Source: Saprospiraceae bacterium
Lineage (GTDB): Bacteria; Bacteroidota; Bacteroidia; Chitinophagales; Saprospiraceae
Direction: 5' to 3'
Length of the DNA: 64,000 nucleotides
NCBI GenBank assembly: GCA_016715985.1
Contig: JADJXD010000001.1
Location: 2,604,001 to 2,668,000, forward strand
Shown here: positions 17,436 through 26,879 of the stretch, piece after piece
Numbering within the stretch: position 1 is the stretch's first letter
Layout of the letters: the number at the start of each line of letters is the position of its first letter
The notes under the pieces: model-generated
Seen by the model: only the letters and a program-made list of their open reading frames with translations
Told to the model about the DNA's origin: nothing
The model's database searches: none
Translations under genes and position numbers: made by a program

Positions 17436-20400
17436 CTAATCCCTTTCTTCCAGCCATTTTCTGGCATTGATAAAAGCTTCGAGCCATGGAGAAACCTCAT
17501 CCTGTCGACCCTCTTCATAATTGGCCCAATTCCATTGAAAAGTAGATCGCTCGATATGAGGCATCATGACCAAGTGTCTTCCGTCTGCTGTTGACATCAT
17601 CGCAGTGTTGTAATCTGAACCGTTCGGGTTGGCGGGATAGGCATTATATCCGTATTTGGCAACGATATGATACTCTGATTCTGCACCCTTCAATAAAAAT
17701 TTTCCTTCACCATGCGAAATCCAAACACCCAAAGTACATCCTTCGAGGGATGATAACATCACAGAATTATTTTTTTGTATTGTAACCGAAGTAAAGGCAC
17801 TTTCATGTTTGTTCGACTCATTAAAGGTCATTATCGGTTTTTGATCGCCTTTCGTATCAATTAAGCCCAATTCTACAAATAGCTGACAACCATTACAAAT
17901 ACCAACTGATAACGTATCTTTTCTGGCAAAAAATTTGTCTAAAGCTGCTTTCGCCTTTTCATTATACATAAAAGCCCCGGCCCAACCTTTGGCAGAACCC
18001 AGTACATCCGAATTGGAAAAACCACCGACTGCACCTATAAAATGTATGTCTTCCAATGTCTCTCGCCCGCTGACAAGGTCTGTCATATGCACATCTTTCA
18101 CGTCAAATCCGGCAAGAAACATGGCGTTGGCAAGTTCTCTTTCAGAATTGCTGCCTTTCTCTCTGATGACTGCTGCTTTTATTCTTGGCAAATCCGAATT
18201 TATAACTGGTTTTTTACCATTAAACTCTTTAGGAAAAACAAATTTTAAGGGTTGGTTTTTATAATTATTGAACCTTTCAAGCGCTTTCACTTCTCCGCTT
18301 TGATGAATATCCATCCGGTAAGAAGTTTTATACCAAATATCCCGGTATTCTGATACATTAAAATAGAGATGATTTTCATTTATCCGGATCTGCATTTCAT
18401 CACCTGAATGAACTTCGCCTATTTTGTTCCATTTTACATTCCGGCTATCCAACCATTTTTCTACTTCTGTCTCAAAGCCTGCTTTAATCTGAAATACGAT
18501 TCCAGCATTTTCCGAAAAAAGAAGTTTAAAAATATCATTTTCTCCAAGCTCTGATAAGTCAAAAGAAGCCGAAAGCTGATTATCTGCAAATAACATTTCC
18601 AGTAATGTAGTAATTAGTCCGCCACTTCCGACATCGTGTCCTGCAAGTATCAAGTCGCGATGAATCAAGTTCTGAACGGTATTGAAAATGGCAACAACAT
18701 CTTCAGGATTGTTAATATCGGGTGTTATATTTCCTACTTTATGGAGTGATTGTGCAAAAGAAGACCCACCCAATTCAAAATCATGGCCGGACACATTGAT
18801 ATAATAAACAGCCCCTCCCTCTTTTTTCATTACTGGTTCGACAACTTTTTTTATATCGGTACAATGTGCGGCTGCTGAAATAATGACTGTCCCCGGAGCA
18901 ATCACTTCTCTGTCCGGATATTTTTGTTTCATCGATAACGAATCCTTACCGGTAGGAATATTAATACCCAAGGCAATAGCAAATTCAGCACATGCCTGTA
19001 CTGCATCGTAAAGACGGGCATCTTCTCCCGGATTTTTACACGGCCACATCCAGTTTGCTGATAGAGAGATTCCTTTGATACCGCCATTTAACGGAGCCCA
19101 AACAATATTTGTCAATGCTTCCGCTATCGCATTTCTGCTGCCAGCTGCTGCGTCAATGAGAGCACTGACGGGAGCGTGACCTATAGAAGTCGCAATACCT
19201 TCATTCCCTTCAAAATCCAGAGCCATCACTCCGCAATTATTTAGGGGCAGTTGCAAAGGACCGGCGCATTGCTGTTTTGCAACTCTTCCTGAAACACAAC
19301 GATCTACTTTGTTTGTGAGCCAATCCTTACAAGCTACTGCTTCAAGCTGAAGGACTGCTTTGACACTTTCATATATGTTATTATGATTAAATTCTAATGT
19401 AGCATAGTTTTGAGAAATTCTTTGATCTTTCATTACAAACTTCGGAGAAGACCCAAATATATCTGATAATTTAAGGTCCATGGGCTTTAGTCCTGTGGCT
19501 GATGATCGGAATGTAAACCGATGATCCGAAGTTACTTCACCCACCAGATACATCGGTGCACGCTCTCTTTCGGCTATAGCTTTCAGCTTTAAAATGTCTT
19601 TATTTTTAATAATAAGACCCATTCTTTCCTGAGATTCGTTGCCGATAATTTCTTTATCTGAAAGGGTCGGGTCTCCTATTGGCAGATTATCAATTTCAAT
19701 CACACCACCTGTTTCTTCTACCAGTTCAGAAAGACAATTTAAATGCCCTCCGGCGCCATGATCATGAATGGAGATAATGGGGTTTTCGTCTTCTTCTGTC
19801 AATGTTCTGATGGCATTTGCCACTCTTTTTTGCATCTCCGGATTCGAACGTTGTACGGCATTCAACTCAATACCACTGCTGAATGAACCGGTATCCGCAG
19901 AAGATACAGCTGCGCCACCCATACCGATTCTGTAATTATCACCACCCAACACTACAATTTTGTCTCCGGCTTCAGGTGTTAATTTTTTGGATTGTTCTGC
20001 ATTTCCAAAACCAATGCCACCAGCAAGCATGATAACCTTGTCATAACCCAGATACCTTCCGTTTTCTTCATGCTCAAAAGTGAGCAGAGAGCCTGCTATT
20101 AAAGGTTGACCAAATTTATTACCAAAATCCGAGGCTCCGTTAGACGCTTTTATCAGTATGTCAAGAGGCGTTTGGTACAACCATTTTCGGGAAGTAAATT
20201 CAGTTTCCGGCAGCACGTTTTCACCCCTTCGTGCGTAAGGTGTCATATACACTGCCGTACCCGCCAATGGAATAGATCCCTGACCTCCGGCCAATCGATC
20301 TCTAATCTCACCCCCGGAACCGGTAGCTGCTCCGTTAAAGGGTTCTACGGTAGTGGGAAAATTATGGGTCTCTGCCTTAAGTGATAAAACAGAAGATATT

Positions 20401-21110
20401 TTTTTCCTTTGGTAAAAATCTGCTTTGTCCCCCGAAGCAGGGGCGAATTGAATGATATCCGGACCCTGTACAAAAGCCACATTGTCCTTGTAAGCTGATA
20501 CGATTTGATTGGGATGGATTTGGGAAGTTTTTTTAATCCACTTAAATAATGAAAGGTCCATTTCTTCATTGTCAATGACAAACGTACCATTAAAAATTTT
20601 GTGACGACAGTGTTCAGAATTAACCTGTGAGAAACCAAAAACTTCCGAATCGGTCAGTTTTCTACCCAATTTGATGGCCAAATCTTCCAGGTATTGAATT
20701 TCTTCTTCACTGAGAGACAAACCCTCCGTTTGGTTATAAGCTGAGATATCTTTTATCTCTTTGATAGGTTCCGGGCTGACTGGAAAATCAAAAATTTGCT
20801 GATCTAGTTTGTGATATCTTTGGAGTAACATCGGATCAAAGGAAACTTGCAAATCTAAAAATAGACTAAATTGTTCAATTCTTAAAATACCTTCAATGAC
20901 CATATTCTGTGTGATCTCAACAGCATTGGTACTCCACGGAGTAATCATAGAAGCTCGTGGCCCGATAAAATCTCCTTCAATCGTTTCAGTTCCTAAAAAA
21001 ACAGCTTCTCCGAACAGCCATTTCAGTTTTGGAATATCATTTTCAGTAAATGAAGCGGAATGGGAAACAGCAAAATATTTGTTTTCCGTGTTTTTAAAAA
21101 AATATACCAT
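17436..21110 (-). CDS. purL: Phosphoribosylformylglycinamidine synthase, single-chain (PurL/PurQ fused)
   Basis: FGAM synthase carries out the ATP- and glutamine-dependent conversion of FGAR to FGAM, step 4 of purine biosynthesis. At 1224 residues this is the large form in which synthetase and glutaminase are fused. The N-terminal region is followed by GFSQVNSEHCRHKIFNG and AETHNFPTTVEPFNGAATGSGG-type synthetase motifs (about residues 158-270). The C-terminal class-I glutamine amidotransferase begins near residue 970 and contains the nucleophile Cys1075 in GICNGCQ and the PHIERSTFQWNW motif with the His-Glu pair near the end. Length is a little below the E. coli enzyme. A -7 promoter box lies at 21162-21169 on the minus strand. 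Confidence 0.96.
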   Translation of the reverse strand: MVYFFKNTENKYFAVSHSASFTENDIPKLKWLFGEAVFLGTETIEGDFIGPRASMITPWSTNAVEITQNMVIEGILRIEQFSLFLDLQVSFDPMLLQRYHKLDQQIFDFPVSPEPIKEIKDISAYNQTEGLSLSEEEIQYLEDLAIKLGRKLTDSEVFGFSQVNSEHCRHKIFNGTFVIDNEEMDLSLFKWIKKTSQIHPNQIVSAYKDNVAFVQGPDIIQFAPASGDKADFYQRKKISSVLSLKAETHNFPTTVEPFNGAATGSGGEIRDRLAGGQGSIPLAGTAVYMTPYARRGENVLPETEFTSRKWLYQTPLDILIKASNGASDFGNKFGQPLIAGSLLTFEHEENGRYLGYDKVIMLAGGIGFGNAEQSKKLTPEAGDKIVVLGGDNYRIGMGGAAVSSADTGSFSSGIELNAVQRSNPEMQKRVANAIRTLTEEDENPIISIHDHGAGGHLNCLSELVEETGGVIEIDNLPIGDPTLSDKEIIGNESQERMGLIIKNKDILKLKAIAERERAPMYLVGEVTSDHRFTFRSSATGLKPMDLKLSDIFGSSPKFVMKDQRISQNYATLEFNHNNIYESVKAVLQLEAVACKDWLTNKVDRCVSGRVAKQQCAGPLQLPLNNCGVMALDFEGNEGIATSIGHAPVSALIDAAAGSRNAIAEALTNIVWAPLNGGIKGISLSANWMWPCKNPGEDARLYDAVQACAEFAIALGINIPTGKDSLSMKQKYPDREVIAPGTVIISAAAHCTDIKKVVEPVMKKEGGAVYYINVSGHDFELGGSSFAQSLHKVGNITPDINNPEDVVAIFNTVQNLIHRDLILAGHDVGSGGLITTLLEMLFADNQLSASFDLSELGENDIFKLLFSENAGIVFQIKAGFETEVEKWLDSRNVKWNKIGEVHSGDEMQIRINENHLYFNVSEYRDIWYKTSYRMDIHQSGEVKALERFNNYKNQPLKFVFPKEFNGKKPVINSDLPRIKAAVIREKGSNSERELANAMFLAGFDVKDVHMTDLVSGRETLEDIHFIGAVGGFSNSDVLGSAKGWAGAFMYNEKAKAALDKFFARKDTLSVGICNGCQLFVELGLIDTKGDQKPIMTFNESNKHESAFTSVTIQKNNSVMLSSLEGCTLGVWISHGEGKFLLKGAESEYHIVAKYGYNAYPANPNGSDYNTAMMSTADGRHLVMMPHIERSTFQWNWANYEEGRQDEVSPWLEAFINARKWLEERD

Positions 21111-21161
21111 GCCTGAGATAAATTGAATTGGAAGTGAAGGAATGTCCTTTTATTTCAGCGG

Positions 21162-21169
21162 CAAAGTTA
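21162..21169 (-). promoter_or_regulatory. -7 promoter box for purL
   Basis: Minus-strand TAACTTTG followed by C fits TAnnTTTG. It predicts a leader of about 45-50 nt before the purL ATG at 21110. No -33 TTG at the usual spacing. Confidence 0.4.
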
Positions 21170-21257
21170 GATAAATTGAACCGTATTTGTGAGAAATATA
21201 TAATACTTTTAATGCATTTAAAGTGTAATTAAATGCCCGTTGAATTATACAATACAT

Positions 21258-21288
21258 AAAAAAAGCGCCGGAAGTCAAATTCCGGCGC
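21258..21288 (-). terminator. Rho-independent terminator of the HYR protein gene
   Basis: Perfect 9-bp GC-rich arms GCGCCGGAA (21265-21273) and TTCCGGCGC (21280-21288) with a 6-nt loop. On the minus strand the hairpin is followed by a run of seven T (21264-21258). It starts 32 nt after the stop of the minus-strand gene at 21320, so it ends that transcript. Confidence 0.85.
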
Positions 21289-21319
21289 CTATTATCATAC
21301 TCGGTTCTCAGTAAAAAAA

Positions 21320-24300
21320 TTATTCAAGTCTCAGTATTCTGATGACTTCATTCAAATCTTCAGCTTTTATCTTACAATAAAATACACCCATTCTATTTCC
21401 CAGTTGTTTTTCTGAAATTGTAATCCGCTGACTTCCTGCCGGCATCTCTTCAGTATTTTTATAAACCAACTTTCCTTCACTGTCAAAGATAGTAATTGAA
21501 ACGCTTTTTCGTTTACTTAACTGAAGATTAATAGTGGTTTCTTCTTTGAATGGATTTGGATTATTTTGCATTACAATGTTTTTCTCCGAACCTGATTCTG
21601 CTCTGTAACCCAAACTAAGACCTATTGTATTCATTTCTATGTCATACACTTCTGAAGTAGTAATATTGTTTTTAAGGAAAAGGGATTTACTTAACCTTTC
21701 AGATTTCTTAACCATAAATATAAGGTTAAACAATATTTTTTCTTCATCCAGTGTGATACCATCGATGTTGTAAAATGAACCCGTGATATAATTGCGATTG
21801 TCTTTTTGAATATAAGCAATGTTCTCTGCTTTCAACTCCAAATCTACGGCTTCAAAGCCGCTGTATTCAAGATTTTTGCTTACTTCCATTGTCCATTGAA
21901 GACCTAAAATATCCTGAAAATCTTTTGCCTGGAAAGGTATTGACATCAGATCCCCTTCTTTAAGATACACATCTTCAACAGACAGTTCTACTTTACGGAA
22001 ACTCCTTTGTTCTGAATAATTTTCAGACAAAATTCCAGAAATACTACTATTTACATCTCCTGTTTTTACAGCAATAAAATCAGAATGCTCCATATCTGTA
22101 TCTACATTTTCATACTGTATAACTTCCCGCAAAGGCCATGGATAGAGTATATCCTGAAATTCCTGAGAAGCGTCAATGAATCTCCAGGAAGTGTTATTAC
22201 TGAATGAAGTATTCAGGCCTAAGATCATTTTTCGCAATTCAACCAGATCTGCTGCTGTCACTGATTTTGAATTGTTGACATCCGCTGCAATAATTTTATA
22301 GGGTGAGAGGATAGGTTCAATACCCAGAATATGTCTTTGAATTATCACCAGATCAAGAGTTGAAACACCCTGTAATGGTAATGTATCCCGGACCGGGGAC
22401 AACTCGTAATTGTTGTACATCGCTAATTCCTTAAAATCATAAACTCCTTTTACATCTGTCATCTTTGTGCCATCTGTTTCACCTCCGTCAATAGTTACTT
22501 TGGTTTCGGGAAGCATTAGATTATCCTCTGTTCTTATTTCTCCTTTAATGCTTACTTTCGGTAAAATGCCACATAATCCGTGATTGTCCTGAACAGTTAT
22601 AAAAGTCGTTGTTTTAGACTGATTGCCGTCCAGATCAGTTACCCAAAACTCCACGTCCTGTTTGCCCAGATCTTCACATGTGAATGTCTTTCCCGTGTCA
22701 TTTATATTGGACGAAAATGAAAACTTAAGTTGCCCGGCAGGTGTACAATTATCACTACTGAAATTATTAAAATCAGATGCCCATATCAGAGCTTTAGGTC
22801 CCGGATTTATCAGATTAATGGCAAGTCCTTTTAAAGCTATCGGAACGGGTGCTTTGCAATCTTTTACTGTAAAGAGAAAAGAACAGGTCGAAGAATTTCC
22901 ACATTGATCTTTGGCTTCCCAAGTCATTTTATGAGTACCTCTTTCAAAAATCCGATTTAATGATGCACCATTTCCTGTTACGTCCACAGAGTTATTGTTA
23001 TTGATATCGACTTTATAACTCCAGCTGATATTTTGTGGTAAACAATCATCTGTTCCCGCAGCATTAAAAATTACTGAAGCATTGCAAGCGGCTCCCTGAG
23101 CACAGACTATGGTATCCTTACAGGTTGTATTACTGATGACAGGTGCTACATTATTTGTTACATATATGTGCTGAATGTAAGTCCATTTTCCGGGACTGTT
23201 AGGCGTGTTGGTTTTGTATTGACACCAATCGATTACAGTCCATGTCCTTCTTACATACCTGCAGTGAACCGGATGTTGGAAGGTCAGATCTGAAAATTCA
23301 GAAGCTACCTGGCTGCATTTCTGAAGGAGCCAGTTTGGTTTGCCGGTAACATTTTGATCGGGAATAGCAATATTACAAAAATTGTAAAATACCTCCTGTT
23401 GTGGCCATTGAATATCAGATTGTTGAAATGGTTGTACATCTTTTACATAAATCGTTTGTGTAAAAGTGATTTGATTACCGGACATATCTGTCAAAACAAA
23501 ATCTCTTTTCAGCTCTCCGGTATTGCACATAGTCAACAGATTTCGCAGGGATACATTAATGGTAACATCCGGACAATTATCTGTATAAAGTCCATCTTTA
23601 CCTGCAAATCCGGAAGGCGGATAGTACGGATGGCCGGGATCATTCAAAATAATATCTGCTCTGTCCGCTTCATTCCTTACAAAGGTGCCAAAAGCATTTA
23701 AATTATTTAAATCCAATGGATATTCACAACTGATCGTGATATCCGGTAATCCTGCTGTGATGGCCGGAGGAATTTTGTCTTCTACTACCACCAATACCAT
23801 ACAAGTATTTGAATTGCCATATTGATCAGTTACTCTAACTTCTACCATGATCGTATCAGACACATCTGCACAACAAAACGGTACATATGGACCAAACACA
23901 TTACTTCCCTGCACCCCACAAGAGACATTCATTCTTCTTGCGGCATATGTGATTTCTCCGCCACAATTATCCACCGTACCCGGTATTACAAAATGGGCTG
24001 CTGGCAACTCCGGATATTCACTGACAGATATTTTTTTAAGACCTGAACACTCAAAATTAGGTGCCTGGGTATCAGAGATCGTAATCGTCTGAAAAATGGT
24101 GGAAGTGTTATTACAAAAATCTGTTACTGTCCACAAGACATCGTGTTCCCCTACTGGATAAATTCCGGATGCATTCGATGTACCGTTTCGATCATTTATA
24201 ATAGATTGAATACCGCAATTATCTGTGACAGATAATGCGGGTACCGTTACATTGGCATTACACAAATTATTGTCGTTATTGGCAGAAATGTTTTGTGGGG

Positions 24301-26746
24301 TTGTAATATTTGGTTTTGTCAGATCATTTATCACAATAAACTGGGTACACCCTGCTGAATTATTGGAAAGGTCCGTAACTGTGTAATTACGTGCAATCGT
24401 TTGTGGACATGTCATACCATCCGGAACATCTATTGCTGAAAGCATCAGCATATTGCAATTATCAGTAATAGTGCCTCCGCCGGTTACAAAATTAGTAATA
24501 TCCAATACAGGAACATCTGTAATATTGCAAATGGAAACGGATGGACTGATATTTGGTGGGCAACTGATTATAGGTGATTGATTGTCTGTTACTGTTACTG
24601 TAAATGAACAGGAAGCAGTTACACTATTTGCCGCAGTTACTACAAAAGTATTGGTTGTAACTCCAACCGGAAAAGTAGCTCCGGATGCTAAACCGGTTGT
24701 CCTTATAGTCACAGCACCGGGACAATTATCTGTTCCGACGGGTGTAACATAATTTACGATAGCATTACAATTTCCTGCAGATGTATTCACGGCAATATTG
24801 GATGGACAAACTATTACCGGCGGTTGATTATCTGTAACAGTCACTGTAAATGAACAAGATGTGGTTGCATTATTGGATGATGTAACGACAAAAGTATTGG
24901 TCGTTACACCCAGAGGATACGTTGCTCCTGATGGTAATCCGGTAGTTCTGATTGTGTTGGCTCCCGGACAATTATCTGTTCCGACAGGAGCATTATAATT
25001 TACAACTGCATTACATTGATTCAATGATGTATTTACTGCCATATTGGATGGGCAATTTATCACAGGAGGTTGATTGTCTGTCACTGTCACCGTAAACAAG
25101 CAGGATGCGGTAGCACCATTGGCTGCGGTTACTAAAAAAGTATTGGTCGTAATTCCAATCGGAAAAACAGATCCTGAAGCTAATCCTGAGGTTTGGGTAG
25201 TTATTGCTCCGGGGCAATTATCTGTTCCCACAGGAGTAACATAATTTACTATTGCAGTACATAGGTTTGGTTGCGTATTTACAGCAATGTTTGCGGGACA
25301 GGAAATCAATGGAAGTTCATTATCCATCACAACGACATATTGAATGCATGTTCCGGTATTTCCATTAAAATCAGAAACTGACCAGATTACTTCATTTAAT
25401 CCGATTGGAAAAATGGTATTCAGGTTCACAGGTTGTCCATTAAAATTTGCTGAAGGAGGCATAAGAATACAATTATCGGAAGACACTGACGTGCCTAAGT
25501 TTACACCTGTTGCACCACAAATCCCATTCGTATTGCTCACCGTTATGCCAACCGGACAAATAATAGTGGGTTTGATGGTATCCAAAACAGTTACCAATGC
25601 AGTACAGGTGGCCGAATTATTACAAATATCTGATACTGTAATTGTAACGTTAATGGGTATATTACTATGATCATTACAACCAAACAGCAATGTAAAAGGA
25701 GCTGTAAATTGTAAAGGATACTGACAATCATCAAAACTTCCGTTATCCAACTGTGAAGCCATTAACTGTACCTGACCTGTTGATGGTAAATAAATTGTGG
25801 TATCCCGACACAGTGCCGTTGGATTGATTGAATCCGTTACTATAATAATCTGTGTACAAAATCCGGTATTTCCGGTAGTGTCAGATATCATATATGTTCG
25901 GGCTATTGTATCAGGACAAGTCATGCTGGATGTATCATTTACCCAGGCAAAACTCAATGTGTCTAAAGCCGTTTCGTCCACAGCACTTCCACCCACCATC
26001 ATAAATTCAATAAAATCCTGATAAGGAACAGGTATGTCGCAATCTACACGCAGCGTGTCAGGACAAGTAAGAACAGGAGGTGTATTGTCCAAAACCGTTA
26101 CAGTCATGGCGCAGGTAGAAGTATTGTTGTTTACATCCGTTGCCGTCCAGATTACGATGGTTGTGCCCAAGGGATACTGATCACTTGCATCATCCGAAAA
26201 GTTGTAGTTGTTGATAATAGACGCTATACCGCAATTGTCATTAGCTGTGGGTTGACCCACATCAATCAACGCATTTCTGCCATCATCCGGATTATTTCCT
26301 GCAATTACATTTGCCGGACAGATTAAAACCGGACTTATAGTATCTAACAGAATGATGGTCAAAGTACAGGTTGCATTTGCCGGAGGTACACAATCATCCA
26401 CCACAATAAATACTACATTAAATGTACCGGGACCATAGGCGCCAATATCAATAGAGTCAGGATAATCAGGACCGCTTAAAAGAATCGGCGGACCACCAGC
26501 TACTGAATAATTCATGGAAGTAATGGTACAATTGGATGTCGGAGTTTTGATTTTGATATCAATCAGACAATCTTCATCAACATAGCGTATGAAGCCGTCC
26601 GGACAGGCAATTGCAAGAGGATTGCTTTTGGGATAGGTCCCCTCATTGGAATGAAATAATGTTGTCAGACTGTCGGGTACAGCAAGACCAAGGCCAACAA
26701 AAGTCAATACGACCATCGTTAGCCACAAAATCGGTTTTTGTAACAT
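21320..26746 (-). CDS. Giant HYR-repeat protein with dockerin-like, cohesin-like and T9SS domains
   Basis: The frame is open from an ATG at 26845, but 26746 is chosen. It begins a clean signal peptide (MLQKPILWLTMVVLTFVGLGLA), and a promoter -7 box overlaps the upstream ATG. The protein is then 1808 residues. It carries about ten HYR/Ig-like units with the recurring pattern CP.NI.V....C.A.V.Y..P.G.DNC and VTVTDNQPPVI; three of them (DNA about 24580-25310) are close tandem copies of about 81 residues. Near residues 1450-1520 lies a dockerin-like pair (DLVIIQRHILGI and ADLVELRKMILG flanking ADVNNSKSV). At about 1590-1700 there is a cohesin-like beta domain, and at the end a T9SS sorting domain (NPNPF to the C-terminus). 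It is predicted to be a secreted, surface-attached or released structural/adhesive protein. No catalytic domain is seen. Confidence 0.88.
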   Translation of the reverse strand: MLQKPILWLTMVVLTFVGLGLAVPDSLTTLFHSNEGTYPKSNPLAIACPDGFIRYVDEDCLIDIKIKTPTSNCTITSMNYSVAGGPPILLSGPDYPDSIDIGAYGPGTFNVVFIVVDDCVPPANATCTLTIILLDTISPVLICPANVIAGNNPDDGRNALIDVGQPTANDNCGIASIINNYNFSDDASDQYPLGTTIVIWTATDVNNNTSTCAMTVTVLDNTPPVLTCPDTLRVDCDIPVPYQDFIEFMMVGGSAVDETALDTLSFAWVNDTSSMTCPDTIARTYMISDTTGNTGFCTQIIIVTDSINPTALCRDTTIYLPSTGQVQLMASQLDNGSFDDCQYPLQFTAPFTLLFGCNDHSNIPINVTITVSDICNNSATCTALVTVLDTIKPTIICPVGITVSNTNGICGATGVNLGTSVSSDNCILMPPSANFNGQPVNLNTIFPIGLNEVIWSVSDFNGNTGTCIQYVVVMDNELPLISCPANIAVNTQPNLCTAIVNYVTPVGTDNCPGAITTQTSGLASGSVFPIGITTNTFLVTAANGATASCLFTVTVTDNQPPVINCPSNMAVNTSLNQCNAVVNYNAPVGTDNCPGANTIRTTGLPSGATYPLGVTTNTFVVTSSNNATTSCSFTVTVTDNQPPVIVCPSNIAVNTSAGNCNAIVNYVTPVGTDNCPGAVTIRTTGLASGATFPVGVTTNTFVVTAANSVTASCSFTVTVTDNQSPIISCPPNISPSVSICNITDVPVLDITNFVTGGGTITDNCNMLMLSAIDVPDGMTCPQTIARNYTVTDLSNNSAGCTQFIVINDLTKPNITTPQNISANNDNNLCNANVTVPALSVTDNCGIQSIINDRNGTSNASGIYPVGEHDVLWTVTDFCNNTSTIFQTITISDTQAPNFECSGLKKISVSEYPELPAAHFVIPGTVDNCGGEITYAARRMNVSCGVQGSNVFGPYVPFCCADVSDTIMVEVRVTDQYGNSNTCMVLVVVEDKIPPAITAGLPDITISCEYPLDLNNLNAFGTFVRNEADRADIILNDPGHPYYPPSGFAGKDGLYTDNCPDVTINVSLRNLLTMCNTGELKRDFVLTDMSGNQITFTQTIYVKDVQPFQQSDIQWPQQEVFYNFCNIAIPDQNVTGKPNWLLQKCSQVASEFSDLTFQHPVHCRYVRRTWTVIDWCQYKTNTPNSPGKWTYIQHIYVTNNVAPVISNTTCKDTIVCAQGAACNASVIFNAAGTDDCLPQNISWSYKVDINNNNSVDVTGNGASLNRIFERGTHKMTWEAKDQCGNSSTCSFLFTVKDCKAPVPIALKGLAINLINPGPKALIWASDFNNFSSDNCTPAGQLKFSFSSNINDTGKTFTCEDLGKQDVEFWVTDLDGNQSKTTTFITVQDNHGLCGILPKVSIKGEIRTEDNLMLPETKVTIDGGETDGTKMTDVKGVYDFKELAMYNNYELSPVRDTLPLQGVSTLDLVIIQRHILGIEPILSPYKIIAADVNNSKSVTAADLVELRKMILGLNTSFSNNTSWRFIDASQEFQDILYPWPLREVIQYENVDTDMEHSDFIAVKTGDVNSSISGILSENYSEQRSFRKVELSVEDVYLKEGDLMSIPFQAKDFQDILGLQWTMEVSKNLEYSGFEAVDLELKAENIAYIQKDNRNYITGSFYNIDGITLDEEKILFNLIFMVKKSERLSKSLFLKNNITTSEVYDIEMNTIGLSLGYRAESGSEKNIVMQNNPNPFKEETTINLQLSKRKSVSITIFDSEGKLVYKNTEEMPAGSQRITISEKQLGNRMGVFYCKIKAEDLNEVIRILRLE
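24580..25310 (-). repeat. Three tandem HYR modules, period about 243-246 bp
   Basis: Three consecutive units of about 81 codons share VGTDNCPGA, a TTNTF.VT core and SC.FTVTVTDNQ. They are more alike than the other HYR units of the same protein, so they are a younger tandem duplication, clearly diverged at DNA level compared with the 690-bp array at 5759-9193. Confidence 0.8.
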
Positions 26747-26842
26747 AATAAATCGGTTTGGTTCAGGAAATCGGTCGTTTTTGGGATGGGACCATGAATC
26801 AATCGATTTTACCTGTACATTACTTTTAATGCAAAGGTTCTG

Positions 26843-26850
26843 CAAAGATA
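26843..26850 (-). promoter_or_regulatory. -7 promoter box for the HYR protein gene
   Basis: Minus-strand TATCTTTG followed by C fits TAnnTTTG. It overlaps the upstream in-frame ATG (26845-26843), which therefore cannot be in the transcript made here. The leader to the ATG at 26746 would be about 90 nt. Confidence 0.5.
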
Positions 26851-26879
26851 AATCAATAATTTATATATTATGATTTATT

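Noticed and set aside
26746..26845. Longer N-terminus for the HYR giant
   Set aside because: The extra 33 residues are charged and precede a normal signal peptide, and a promoter -7 box overlaps the upstream ATG.
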